Part shown: positions 45,481 to 53,473 of the stretch, piece after piece
Numbering within the stretch: position 1 is the first letter of the stretch
Layout of the letters: every line of letters starts with the position of its first letter
DNA from: Arthrospira sp. PCC 9108
GTDB taxonomy: Bacteria; Cyanobacteriota; Cyanobacteriia; Cyanobacteriales; Microcoleaceae
Direction: 5' to 3'
NCBI GenBank assembly: GCA_016745315.1
Contig: CP066886.1
Span: forward strand, 3,162,501 to 3,226,500
Length of the DNA stretch: 64,000 bases
Made by a program: the position numbers and the translations under genes
Notes under the pieces: model-generated
Seen by the model: the letters and a program-made list of their open reading frames with translations, nothing else
Database searches by the model: none
What the model was told of the DNA's origin: nothing

Positions 45481-46358
45481 TGCGTATTTTACTAACCGGA
45501 AAAAACGGACAATTAGGGTCGGAATTACAACCTTTACTCACTCCCCTGGGTGAAGTTTTCGCCGTCGGACGAGATACCCTAGATTTAGCTAAACCTGATG
45601 CTATATCATCATTAATGGCAGAGATCAAACCCCATATAGTCGTTAATGCCGCCGCCTATACAGCCGTTGATAAAGCCGAAACAGAAACCGATTTAGCTAC
45701 CGCTATTAACGGCATAGCACCCGGCATTTTAGCAGCCGAAAGCCAGCGGATTAATGCTAAATTAATTCACGTCTCCACCGATTATGTCTTTGATGGCACC
45801 CAAAGCCATCCCTATGTCGAAACAGACCCCACCAACCCATTAGGACAGTATGGTGCATCAAAATTAGCCGGAGAACAAGCCATTTTAGCCACTGATGCCA
45901 ATTATGCCATTATTCGCACCGCCTGGGTTTATGGCGCAGGAGGAACCGGAAATTTTGTCAAAACCATGCTCCGTTTAGGTCGGGAACGAGAAGAGTTGAG
46001 AGTCGTCATGGATCAAGTGGGGACTCCCACCTGGACAGGAGATTTAGCAACCGCAATTGTCCAGTTAATTCCCCAATTAAATTCAGAAACATCTGGTATC
46101 TATCATTATACCAATAGTGGTGTTACCAGTTGGTATGATTTTGCGATCGCTATTTTTGAGGAAGCTAAATTATTGGGTGTACCTCTCAAAATTCAACAGG
46201 TCATTCCCATTACAACCGCTGAATATCCTACTCCCGCGCGTCGTCCGGCTTATTCGGTTTTGAATGGTAAAAAGTTGGCAACCCTCCTGGGAAATCATCC
46301 TCCTCAGTGGCGGTCTGGACTCCGAACTATGCTCAAAACCCTAATTAATCAAGACTAA
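45480..46358 (+). CDS. rfbD: dTDP-4-dehydrorhamnose reductase
   Basis: Final step of dTDP-L-rhamnose synthesis. The 292-residue short-chain dehydrogenase fold has the NAD(P) motif LLTGKNGQLGSEL, the STDYVFDGT segment and the YGASKLAGE (YxxxK) catalytic pair. The sugar-binding tail includes ARRPAYSVLNGKKL. It is coupled to rfbC by a one-base stop/start overlap. Confidence 0.95.
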   Translation: MRILLTGKNGQLGSELQPLLTPLGEVFAVGRDTLDLAKPDAISSLMAEIKPHIVVNAAAYTAVDKAETETDLATAINGIAPGILAAESQRINAKLIHVSTDYVFDGTQSHPYVETDPTNPLGQYGASKLAGEQAILATDANYAIIRTAWVYGAGGTGNFVKTMLRLGREREELRVVMDQVGTPTWTGDLATAIVQLIPQLNSETSGIYHYTNSGVTSWYDFAIAIFEEAKLLGVPLKIQQVIPITTAEYPTPARRPAYSVLNGKKLATLLGNHPPQWRSGLRTMLKTLINQD

Positions 46359-46370
46359 AACATCACTAAA

Positions 46371-46392
46371 ACAGGCGATAAGCCTGTTAAAA
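46371..46392 (+). terminator. Weak hairpin between rfbD and rfbA
   Basis: ACAGGC-GATAA-GCCTGT is a 6-bp stem followed by TAAAAACTTTT. It may attenuate read-through into rfbA or stabilise the rfbCD message; the T-run is weak. Confidence 0.4.
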
Positions 46393-46427
46393 ACTTTTCA
46401 AAAACAGTCCTAATTTGGTGAATTTTA

Positions 46428-47501
46428 ATGAAAGCATTAATTCTTTCTGGTGGTAAAGGAACTCGACTAAGACCCCTCACTTATACTGGTGCAAAACAAC
46501 TCGTCCCCGTCGCTAATAAACCTATTTTATGGTACGGAATTGAGGGAATTGTCGCGGCTGGAATTACCGATATTGGCATTATTATTAGTCCTGAAACCGG
46601 CGAAGAAGTTAAAACTTTGACAGGTACAGGCGAGCAATTTGGCGCGAAAATTACTTATATTTTGCAAGATACCCCCGCTGGTCTCGCTCATGCCGTAAAA
46701 ATTGCCCAGCCTTTTTTGGGTAATTCTCCCTTTATTATGTACTTGGGAGATAACCTAATTCAAAATCCCCTATCTCCCTTTTTAGAACAGTTTAAACAAA
46801 AGCAGCTTGATAGCTTGATTTTGCTGCGACCCGTCGAAAATCCCACCTCTTTTGGTGTAGCCGTTGTCGGTGATAATGGGAGAGTATTACAGTTAGTAGA
46901 AAAACCTCAAAATCCTCCCTCTAATTTAGCCTTAGTAGGCGTTTATTTCTTTGACAATACCATTCATGAAGCTATAGCTAATATTCAACCTTCCGCTAGG
47001 GGAGAATTGGAAATTACTGATGCTATTCAACAACTAATTAACACTGATAAAAAGGTTGATGCTTGTACCCTCGATGGTTGGTGGTTAGATACTGGTAAAA
47101 AAGATGATTTACTCAGTGCTAATCAGATTATTTTGGATGAACGTTCTACCTATAATGTTGAAGGAGATGTTGACCCCCAAAGTCAGATTATTGGACGAGT
47201 TAAAATTGGTCGGGGAACTAAGTTGATTAACTGTACTGTTAGGGGTCCCGTCATAATTGGCGAAAATTGTCACCTGGAAAATAGTTTTATTGGTCCTTAT
47301 ACCAGTATTGCTGATGCTGTCAATTTGATTGATGCTGAAATTGAGCATAGTGTGATTTTATCCGAGGCGAAAATTATTAATATTAATCACCGCATTGTTG
47401 ATACTCTAATTGGTCGCCGCGCTCAATTGACTACCGCACCACAAAGACCCAAGGCTTTACGATTTATGTTGGGAGATGATTCTCAGGTGGAATTGACTTG
47501 A
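46428..47501 (+). CDS. rfbA: Glucose-1-phosphate thymidylyltransferase, long StrD-type
   Basis: Makes dTDP-glucose, the first step to dTDP-rhamnose. Nucleotidyltransferase motifs LSGGKGTRLRPLTYTGAKQL, YLGDNLI and VEKPQNPPS are present. The 357-residue length exceeds classical RmlA (about 290) because of a C-terminal left-handed beta-helix of hexapeptide repeats (IIGRVKIGRGTKLINCTVRG and following), as in StrD-type enzymes. A strong terminator follows. Confidence 0.9.
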   Translation: MKALILSGGKGTRLRPLTYTGAKQLVPVANKPILWYGIEGIVAAGITDIGIIISPETGEEVKTLTGTGEQFGAKITYILQDTPAGLAHAVKIAQPFLGNSPFIMYLGDNLIQNPLSPFLEQFKQKQLDSLILLRPVENPTSFGVAVVGDNGRVLQLVEKPQNPPSNLALVGVYFFDNTIHEAIANIQPSARGELEITDAIQQLINTDKKVDACTLDGWWLDTGKKDDLLSANQIILDERSTYNVEGDVDPQSQIIGRVKIGRGTKLINCTVRGPVIIGENCHLENSFIGPYTSIADAVNLIDAEIEHSVILSEAKIININHRIVDTLIGRRAQLTTAPQRPKALRFMLGDDSQVELT

Positions 47502-47540
47502 TGGGATTTTCCTAATCCGTTCATCTCTTCCCTTCTCTCT

Positions 47541-47580
47541 GTAGGAGCAATTTACCCATTGCTCCTACCATCTTTTTTTC
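47541..47580 (+). terminator. Rho-independent terminator after rfbA
   Basis: GTAGGAGCAAT-TTACCC-ATTGCTCCTAC is a perfect 11-bp stem, followed after CA by TCTTTTTTTC. It ends the rfb transcript. Confidence 0.85.
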
Positions 47581-47730
47581 ATCCTTACTCTTGACAAATT
47601 ATCCGACTTGACTTACTATATAAGAATGGGAATCTGTGGCGACATATATATGCTATTCTCAACTTAATTATGGCTACCCTGGGGTTAGTTCTGTAAACCC
47701 AACTTCTGATTACATCTAAAACCAGCTTTT

Positions 47731-48579
47731 GTGATTTATTGGATAGTTGTTAATTATCACTCTACTGATTTGATTGAAACACTAATTCAATCTATCGCTA
47801 ATAGTTCAAGTATTGACCACCAGATTATTATTGTTAACAACTCCCCCCAAGATAAAAGCATCTGGAAACTACACAGAAAACAAGTCATTATTTTAGACGC
47901 TTCCCACAATTTAGGATTTGGTCGCGCCTGTAATTTGGGGTTACAGTGGGTTTATCAGCGAGACAACAATGCTTGGGTGTGGCTAATTAATCCTGATGTC
48001 GTCATTCCAGAACATACCCCTAACCAAGTTTTAGCCGTCGTGACCGAAAATCCCCAATTCTCGATTTTGGGAACATTGGTTTATCAACCTGATGGACGGG
48101 TTTGGTTTGGGGGAGGAGAATTTATACAGGAAACCGGCTTGATTGTCCAGCAACAGCATCTCCCAGCATCGGTCTCTGATTGTATCTCCACTACCTGGGT
48201 TACCGCTTGTAGCTTGTTAATTAATCTCCAAAAATTCGGAAACTGTCCTCAGTTTGACGAAGATTATTTTTTATATTACGAAGATTTTGACCTGTGTTTG
48301 CGTTATAGTAAACTCGGACATCAAATTGGGATGACTCCCCACATTGGGGTAATTCACCATCCCTCATCGATTACTGGGAGAAATCCTCATCTGAAACTCA
48401 AACATAGTATCTATAGCTATCTGCTGAGTTTAGAAAAACACGCTAAAGGTTTGGCTTGCTGGTATCGAATACTACGGATTACTGTGGTTTCCCTAATCAC
48501 TTTTCCCTGGTATCCCCAGGCTAGTTTGTCTAAATTAATCGGAGTTTTAGACTATGTTAAATCTAGGTTTTGGGGATAA
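47731..48579 (+). CDS. GT2-family glycosyltransferase (rhamnosyltransferase-like)
   Basis: 282 residues starting at a GTG (47731). GT-A fold features: IVVNYHSTDLIETLIQSI, IIIVNNSPQD, NLGFGRACNLGLQ, WLINPDVVIP (DXD-like region) and DEDYFLYYEDFDLCLRY, typical of rhamnosyl- and related transferases of the WbbL type. Its position after rfbCDA fits a role in adding rhamnose to a surface glycan. The upstream 47591-47622 interval has TTGACA and TATATA motifs, but with a spacer of 20 bp. Confidence 0.8.
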   Translation: MIYWIVVNYHSTDLIETLIQSIANSSSIDHQIIIVNNSPQDKSIWKLHRKQVIILDASHNLGFGRACNLGLQWVYQRDNNAWVWLINPDVVIPEHTPNQVLAVVTENPQFSILGTLVYQPDGRVWFGGGEFIQETGLIVQQQHLPASVSDCISTTWVTACSLLINLQKFGNCPQFDEDYFLYYEDFDLCLRYSKLGHQIGMTPHIGVIHHPSSITGRNPHLKLKHSIYSYLLSLEKHAKGLACWYRILRITVVSLITFPWYPQASLSKLIGVLDYVKSRFWG

Positions 48580-48610
48580 AATTATTTACAGTCAATAGTG
48601 GTTAGTTATT

Positions 48611-49309
48611 ATGGATATCAATAAATGTAAACAACCCGGAGATAATCGCAGCTATTATCAGCTACAGTCGGAATTATTTTGCTTAACTTTTGCACCTCCT
48701 AAATATTCCAGAGATCTGATTTTGATGGCTAATAATATGAGTCTCTATTATGACCCATTAAACCCGACCTGGTGCGAATATCCAGATTGGTTTGCGGTGG
48801 TTGGTTTATCTGAATCTCTAGTTAATTTACCTCGTGAACAAGGCTATTATATCTGGAAGGAAGGACGACGACCAGCAATGGTTATGGAGTTTCTCCCTAG
48901 CCGAGATGAAACCGCAAAACAACCATCATCACCTCAACAACCTACAGCTTGGGAGGTTTATGAGCAAATTCTGGGGATTCCTTTCTATGTGGTTTTTGAC
49001 TATACTACCAATAGTTTACAGTTGTTTAAGCTGTTAGGCGATCGCTATCAAAAACAGGAGTTAAACAACAATCAGTTTTGGTTTCCTGGATTAGATTTGG
49101 GTCTCGGCTTGTGGTGCGGAGAATACGAAGGCTTAAAGCGCTTTTGGTTGCGTTGGTATGATAGCCGTGGTCATTGGATTCCTCTGCCAGAAGAGTTACC
49201 GTCAGACACATCAGCATCGGTTTCTGTAGAGGATAGCCAACCCTCTCAGACTCCATCTAAACTCGGTCAGCATTTACAACAGTTGGGAATCGTTACCCAC
49301 AAGATTTAA
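48611..49309 (+). CDS. Uma2-family (DUF820) PD-(D/E)XK nuclease-like protein
   Basis: 232 residues. The fold is recognised from MSLYYDPLNPTWCEYPDWFAVV (Asp), then PAMVMEFLPSRDETAK, YEQILGIPFYVVFDY and GLGLWCGEYEGLKRFWLRWYD. Uma2 proteins are abundant in cyanobacteria and often accompany mobile DNA, but their role is unsettled. A coding insertion of Gln/Pro-rich residues follows the motif. Confidence is good for the family, nil for a substrate. Confidence 0.75.
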   Translation: MDINKCKQPGDNRSYYQLQSELFCLTFAPPKYSRDLILMANNMSLYYDPLNPTWCEYPDWFAVVGLSESLVNLPREQGYYIWKEGRRPAMVMEFLPSRDETAKQPSSPQQPTAWEVYEQILGIPFYVVFDYTTNSLQLFKLLGDRYQKQELNNNQFWFPGLDLGLGLWCGEYEGLKRFWLRWYDSRGHWIPLPEELPSDTSASVSVEDSQPSQTPSKLGQHLQQLGIVTHKI

Positions 49310-49569
49310 CTTAACTCCAGAGGCTAAAAATGGCTGAGGTCTCACTTATAGCCGAAAATTGTCATAAAAAGGGCAATTTTACCATGTTGATGATATTTTT
49401 TCACAAAAACGGCTTTTTGTCAAGCATACAGCAACAAATGGCTAGGTTATTGATAGAAATTCGGACAATTTAATGGACTTCATCGACTCCATATAAAATC
49501 TTCATTTAACCACAGATATCTGTGGTTATGAAGTGCGATCGCTTTTGGGTAAATCATCATCATTCCCCA

Positions 49570-49598
49570 TTGACAAACTCCCCATCTTGACCTAATAT
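49570..49598 (+). promoter_or_regulatory. Near-consensus promoter in the first long repeat unit
   Basis: TTGACA at 49570-49575 and TAATAT at 49593-49598 with an exact 17-bp spacer, recurring in the units at about 49795, 49948, 50101 and 50326. All read towards hsdM. Confidence 0.6.
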
Positions 49599-50325
49599 AA
49601 CACCATGGGAAACCGTGTCGGCTTATAGGGTACTTTCACCACGTTAAACACCCTTAACCGAAAGTAGATATCTGTGGTTATGAAGTGCGATCGCTTTTTG
49701 GTAGATACCCAGAATTTCCTCAACTCCCAAACTACAGTAGATATCTGTGGTTATGAAGTGCGATCGCTTTTGGGTAAATCATCATCATTCCCCATTGACA
49801 AACTCCCCATCTTGACCTAATATAACACCATGGGAAACCGTGTCCGCTTATAGGGTACTTTCACCACCACAAACACCCCTAACCCAAAGTAGATATCTCC
49901 TGGTTATGGAGTGCGATCGCTTTTGGGTAAATCATCATCATTCCCCATTGACAAACTCCCCATCTTGACCTAATATAACACCATGGGAAACCGTGTCCGC
50001 TTATAGGGTACTTTCACCACCACAAACACCCCTAACCCAAAGTAGATATCTCCTGGTTATGGAGTGCGATCGCTTTTGGGTAAATCATCATCATTCCCCA
50101 TTGACAAACTCCCCATCTTGACCTAATATAACACCATGGGAAACTGTGTCGGCTTATAGGGTACTTTCACCACGTTAAACACCCTTAACCGAAAGTAGAT
50201 ATCTGTGGTTATGAAGTGCGATCGCTTTTTGGTAGATACCCAGAATTTCCTCAACTCCCAAACTACAGTAGATATCTGTGGTTATGAAGTGCGATCGCTT
50301 TTGGGTAAATCATCATCATTCCCCA

Positions 50326-50354
50326 TTGACAAACTCCCCATCTTGACCTAATAT
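50326..50354 (+). promoter_or_regulatory. Last promoter of the left array, nearest hsdM
   Basis: TTGACA at 50326-50331, 17 bp, TAATAT at 50349-50354. It lies about 420 bp upstream of hsdM; a closer, weaker candidate (CTATAAGT near 50750) also exists. Confidence 0.55.
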
Positions 50355-50771
50355 AACACCATGGGAAACTGTGTCGGCTTATAGGGTACTTTCACCACCT
50401 TAAACACCCCTAACCCAAAGTAGATATCTGTGGTTATGAAGTGCGATCGCTTTTGGCAAGTTAAAGAAGTCATTACGGAGGTTAAATTTCTTATCCGTAG
50501 CCTAATACCTAATGATTAATTAAAACTGTGCGATCGCCTCTCCTAATCCCAAACTGTCAAAACCGACTGACAAGCAACCTAGGCAACCGGGAGGCGATGC
50601 CACTCAGTCCCAACTCAGTCACCGGTGCAATCTCAACCGATCCACAAAAACTTCACAAATATTTGTAATTTTATATCACCTGTTCAGTTATAATCAAACG
50701 ATGACTCAATCACCTATGCAGATTCCTAGCCTTATTTTAGCGACTACACTATAAGTAATCGTACAGATTAA

Positions 50772-52286
50772 ATGTTTGAGCAGACTTTCAAAAATATTGA
50801 TGATGTCCTCTGGAAAGAGGCCGGTTGTACCACTGAACTCGACTATACCGAGCAAACTTCTTGGCTGCTGTTTCTGAAGTATCTGGACGACTTAGAACAG
50901 GAACGCTCAATGGAAGCCGAGTTAATGGGTAAGTCTTATGAGTTTATCCTAGACGAAACTTATCGCTGGTCTTACTGGGCTGTGCCGAAGTTACCGGATG
51001 GGCAAATCGACCGCAATAGTGCGTTAATCGGTGATGATTTAATCAATTATGTCAATGATGTTCTGTTTACCTACTTGAAAGGGTTCAAACAACGCGCTAC
51101 GAGTTCGGACACCATTGAATATAAAATTGGCGAGATTTTCGGAGAAATTAAGAACAAGTTCCAAAGCGGCTACAGTCTGCGGGATGCCCTGGAACGAATA
51201 GATGAGTTAAGGTTTCAGACTCAGGATGAGAAGCACGAACTGTCTCATCTCTACGAAACCAAAATCAAGAATATGGGGAACGCCGGACGCAATGGCGGGG
51301 AATATTACACGCCGCGTCCGCTGATTCGCGCCATGATTCGCGTGGTCAAACCCAAGATAGGCGATCGCATCTATGACGGAGCTTGCGGTTCGGCTGGGTT
51401 CTTATGCGAAAGTTACGACTATCTGCGCCAGGACAACCTCACAACCCAACAGCTTAGGCAACTGCAAACTCAGACGTTATTCGGCAAGGAGAAAAAGAGC
51501 CTCGCCTATGTCATCGCCATCATGAACATGATTCTGCATGGCATTGATGCACCGAATATTATTCACACCAATACCCTGACTGAAAATCTCAGCGATATTC
51601 AGGATAAGGACCGCTTTGATGTAATCCTGGCTAACCCGCCATTTGGAGGCAAGGAACGGAAGGAAGTACAGCAGAACTTCCCGATTAAAACCGGAGAGAC
51701 CGCGTTCCTGTTTTTGCAGCACTTTATCAAAATTTTGAAGGTGGGCGGACGGGCTGCGATCGTTATTAAAAACACTTTTCTGTCTAATGCGGATAACGCT
51801 GCCCGTGCCTTACGTCAAGAGCTTTTAAGTAGTTGCAATTTGCACAGTATTTTAGATTGTCCCGGTGGCACGTTTATCGGGGCTGGAGTTAAAACTGTGG
51901 TGCTGTTTTTTGATAAAAGCAATCCCACCGATGCAGTTCAGGGAATGCCTTTATTTTCCCAGGGGAAATCTCCAACGGAGGAATTAGCGACTCGGAAAAT
52001 TTGGTACTACCAGCTAGACCCAGGCCGCAATATGGGCAAGACCAATCCGCTTAATGATGACGATTTACGCGAGTTTGTGGAGTTGCAAGCGACCTTTGCC
52101 GAGTCGGACAAGTCGTGGTCTGTGGATGTGGCGGATATTGACTGGGAAACTTGCGATTTGTCGGTGAAGAATCCGAATAAAGCAGAGGAAACCGCGTTGA
52201 GAGACCCGCAGGAAATCTTAGATGAGATTGCGGCGTTGGATACGGAGAGTGCAGAGATTTTAGCAGGTATTGGGGGGATGTTGTGA
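50772..52286 (+). CDS. hsdM: Type I restriction-modification DNA methyltransferase subunit
   Basis: 504 residues. HsdM methylates adenine within the site chosen by HsdS. The N-terminal helical domain (FKNIDDVLWKEAGCTTELDY) precedes the N6-MTase core: GEYYTPRPLIRAMIRVVKP, the SAM motif YDGACGSAGFLCESYDYL, and the catalytic NPPF at residue about 288. It is followed at once by hsdS (TGATG overlap). It is the first gene of a three-gene operon that may be read from promoters in the repeat array. Confidence 0.96.
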   Translation: MFEQTFKNIDDVLWKEAGCTTELDYTEQTSWLLFLKYLDDLEQERSMEAELMGKSYEFILDETYRWSYWAVPKLPDGQIDRNSALIGDDLINYVNDVLFTYLKGFKQRATSSDTIEYKIGEIFGEIKNKFQSGYSLRDALERIDELRFQTQDEKHELSHLYETKIKNMGNAGRNGGEYYTPRPLIRAMIRVVKPKIGDRIYDGACGSAGFLCESYDYLRQDNLTTQQLRQLQTQTLFGKEKKSLAYVIAIMNMILHGIDAPNIIHTNTLTENLSDIQDKDRFDVILANPPFGGKERKEVQQNFPIKTGETAFLFLQHFIKILKVGGRAAIVIKNTFLSNADNAARALRQELLSSCNLHSILDCPGGTFIGAGVKTVVLFFDKSNPTDAVQGMPLFSQGKSPTEELATRKIWYYQLDPGRNMGKTNPLNDDDLREFVELQATFAESDKSWSVDVADIDWETCDLSVKNPNKAEETALRDPQEILDEIAALDTESAEILAGIGGML

Positions 52287-53473
52287 TGAAGGATTGGAAA
52301 ATAGTAAGCCTGAATGAAATTTCTGAATTAATTACTAAAGGAACAACACCTACTTCGGTCGGGTTTAAATTTTTTGATACTGGAAAGGTGAATTTTGTAA
52401 AAGTTGAAACAATCACAGATAATGGAAAATTTTTACCCTCAAAGTTGGCTCATATTGAAATGGATTGTCACCATTCATTAAAGCGCTCTCAATTAAAATC
52501 TGGGGATATTCTTTTTTCAATTGCAGGCGCATTAGGCAGAACTGCCATAGTAACTTCTGATATTTTACCGGCAAACACAAATCAAGCCTTAGCTATTATT
52601 CGTTTAAAATCATCTAACGCAATTCATCCAGAGTTTGTGTTTCGCTCACTTTCGTCTGGAATGCTAATTAAGCAGATAAAAAAAAGTAAAGGAGGTGTGG
52701 CTCAACAAAATTTATCCCTTACTCAAATAAAAAACTTTAAAATCCCTCTACCCCCCCTCGAAGAACAAAAGCGGATTGTGGCGATTTTGGATGAGGCGTT
52801 TGAGGGGATTGATGCGGCGATCGCCAACACCCAGAAGAACCTCGCCAACGCCCGCGAACTGTTTGATAGTTATCTGCAAAGTTTGGATGCAGAAAAACGG
52901 TACTTGGGGGAAATAGTTGATATTAAAACGGGTAAACTTAACGCGAATGCCGCTACCGAAGATGGTCAATATCCATTTTTTACTTGCTCTAAAGAAATAT
53001 ACAGAATTAGTGAGTATGCTTTTGACTGCGAAGCTATCCTGCTTGCGGGAAACAATGCAGTTGGGGACTTTAATGTTAAGCATTACAAAGGAAAATTTAA
53101 TGCTTATCAAAGAACTTATGTGATTGCCGTGAGCGAAGCAAGTCAAGTTTTGTATAGATATTTGTACTTTCAACTACTAAAAAGTCTTAAAATGCTTAAA
53201 ATTCAATCAGTTGGCGCAAATACAAAATTCTTGAAATTAGACATGATAAAAAATTTACAGATTGCCCTACCTGATATTGAAAAACAGCAGAAACTGGTTT
53301 TAGTATTAAACGAACTTGAATCAGAAACCCAACGCCTAGAATCCATCTACCAGCGCAAACTCGAAGCCCTCAAAGAACTGAAACAATCCATCTTGCAGAA
53401 AGCATTCACCGGAGAACTCACCGGCGACACGGTTAAGGAAGTAGCAGACACTTCTAAGGAGATAGCCGCATGA
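52283..53473 (+). CDS. hsdS: Type I restriction-modification specificity subunit
   Basis: 396 residues with the canonical two target-recognition domains. TRD1 is about 5-150 (WKIVSLNEISELITKGTTPTSVGF). The central conserved helix follows IPLPPLEEQKRIVAILDEAFEGIDAAIANTQ. TRD2 is about 200-330 (YLGEIVDIKTGKLNANA) and the distal helix is LPDIEKQQKLVLVLNELESET...LKELKQSILQKAFTGEL. Start GTG 52283 or ATG 52286. Overlaps hsdR by ATGA. The DNA target cannot be read from sequence. Confidence 0.94.
   Translation: MMKDWKIVSLNEISELITKGTTPTSVGFKFFDTGKVNFVKVETITDNGKFLPSKLAHIEMDCHHSLKRSQLKSGDILFSIAGALGRTAIVTSDILPANTNQALAIIRLKSSNAIHPEFVFRSLSSGMLIKQIKKSKGGVAQQNLSLTQIKNFKIPLPPLEEQKRIVAILDEAFEGIDAAIANTQKNLANARELFDSYLQSLDAEKRYLGEIVDIKTGKLNANAATEDGQYPFFTCSKEIYRISEYAFDCEAILLAGNNAVGDFNVKHYKGKFNAYQRTYVIAVSEASQVLYRYLYFQLLKSLKMLKIQSVGANTKFLKLDMIKNLQIALPDIEKQQKLVLVLNELESETQRLESIYQRKLEALKELKQSILQKAFTGELTGDTVKEVADTSKEIAA

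Larger units (their letters stand above)
49510..50456 (+). repeat. Left array of 152/73-bp HIP1- and promoter-bearing repeats
   Basis: GCGATCGC octamers within a common context occur at 49535, 49687, 49760, 49913, 50066, 50218, 50291 and 50443, that is, steps of 152, 73, 153, 153, 152, 73 and 152 bp. The long unit contains GTGGTTATGAAGTGCGATCGC, TTGACA-17 bp-TAATAT and ACACCATGGGAAACCGTGTC. The short unit has CCAGAATTTCCTCAACTCCC instead. No gene is present between 49310 and 50771 apart from this array and its flanks. Confidence 0.93.

Noticed and set aside
49510..50456. CRISPR array
   Set aside because: Units are 152 or 73 bp, nearly identical along their whole length, with no unique spacers and no cas genes in the window.
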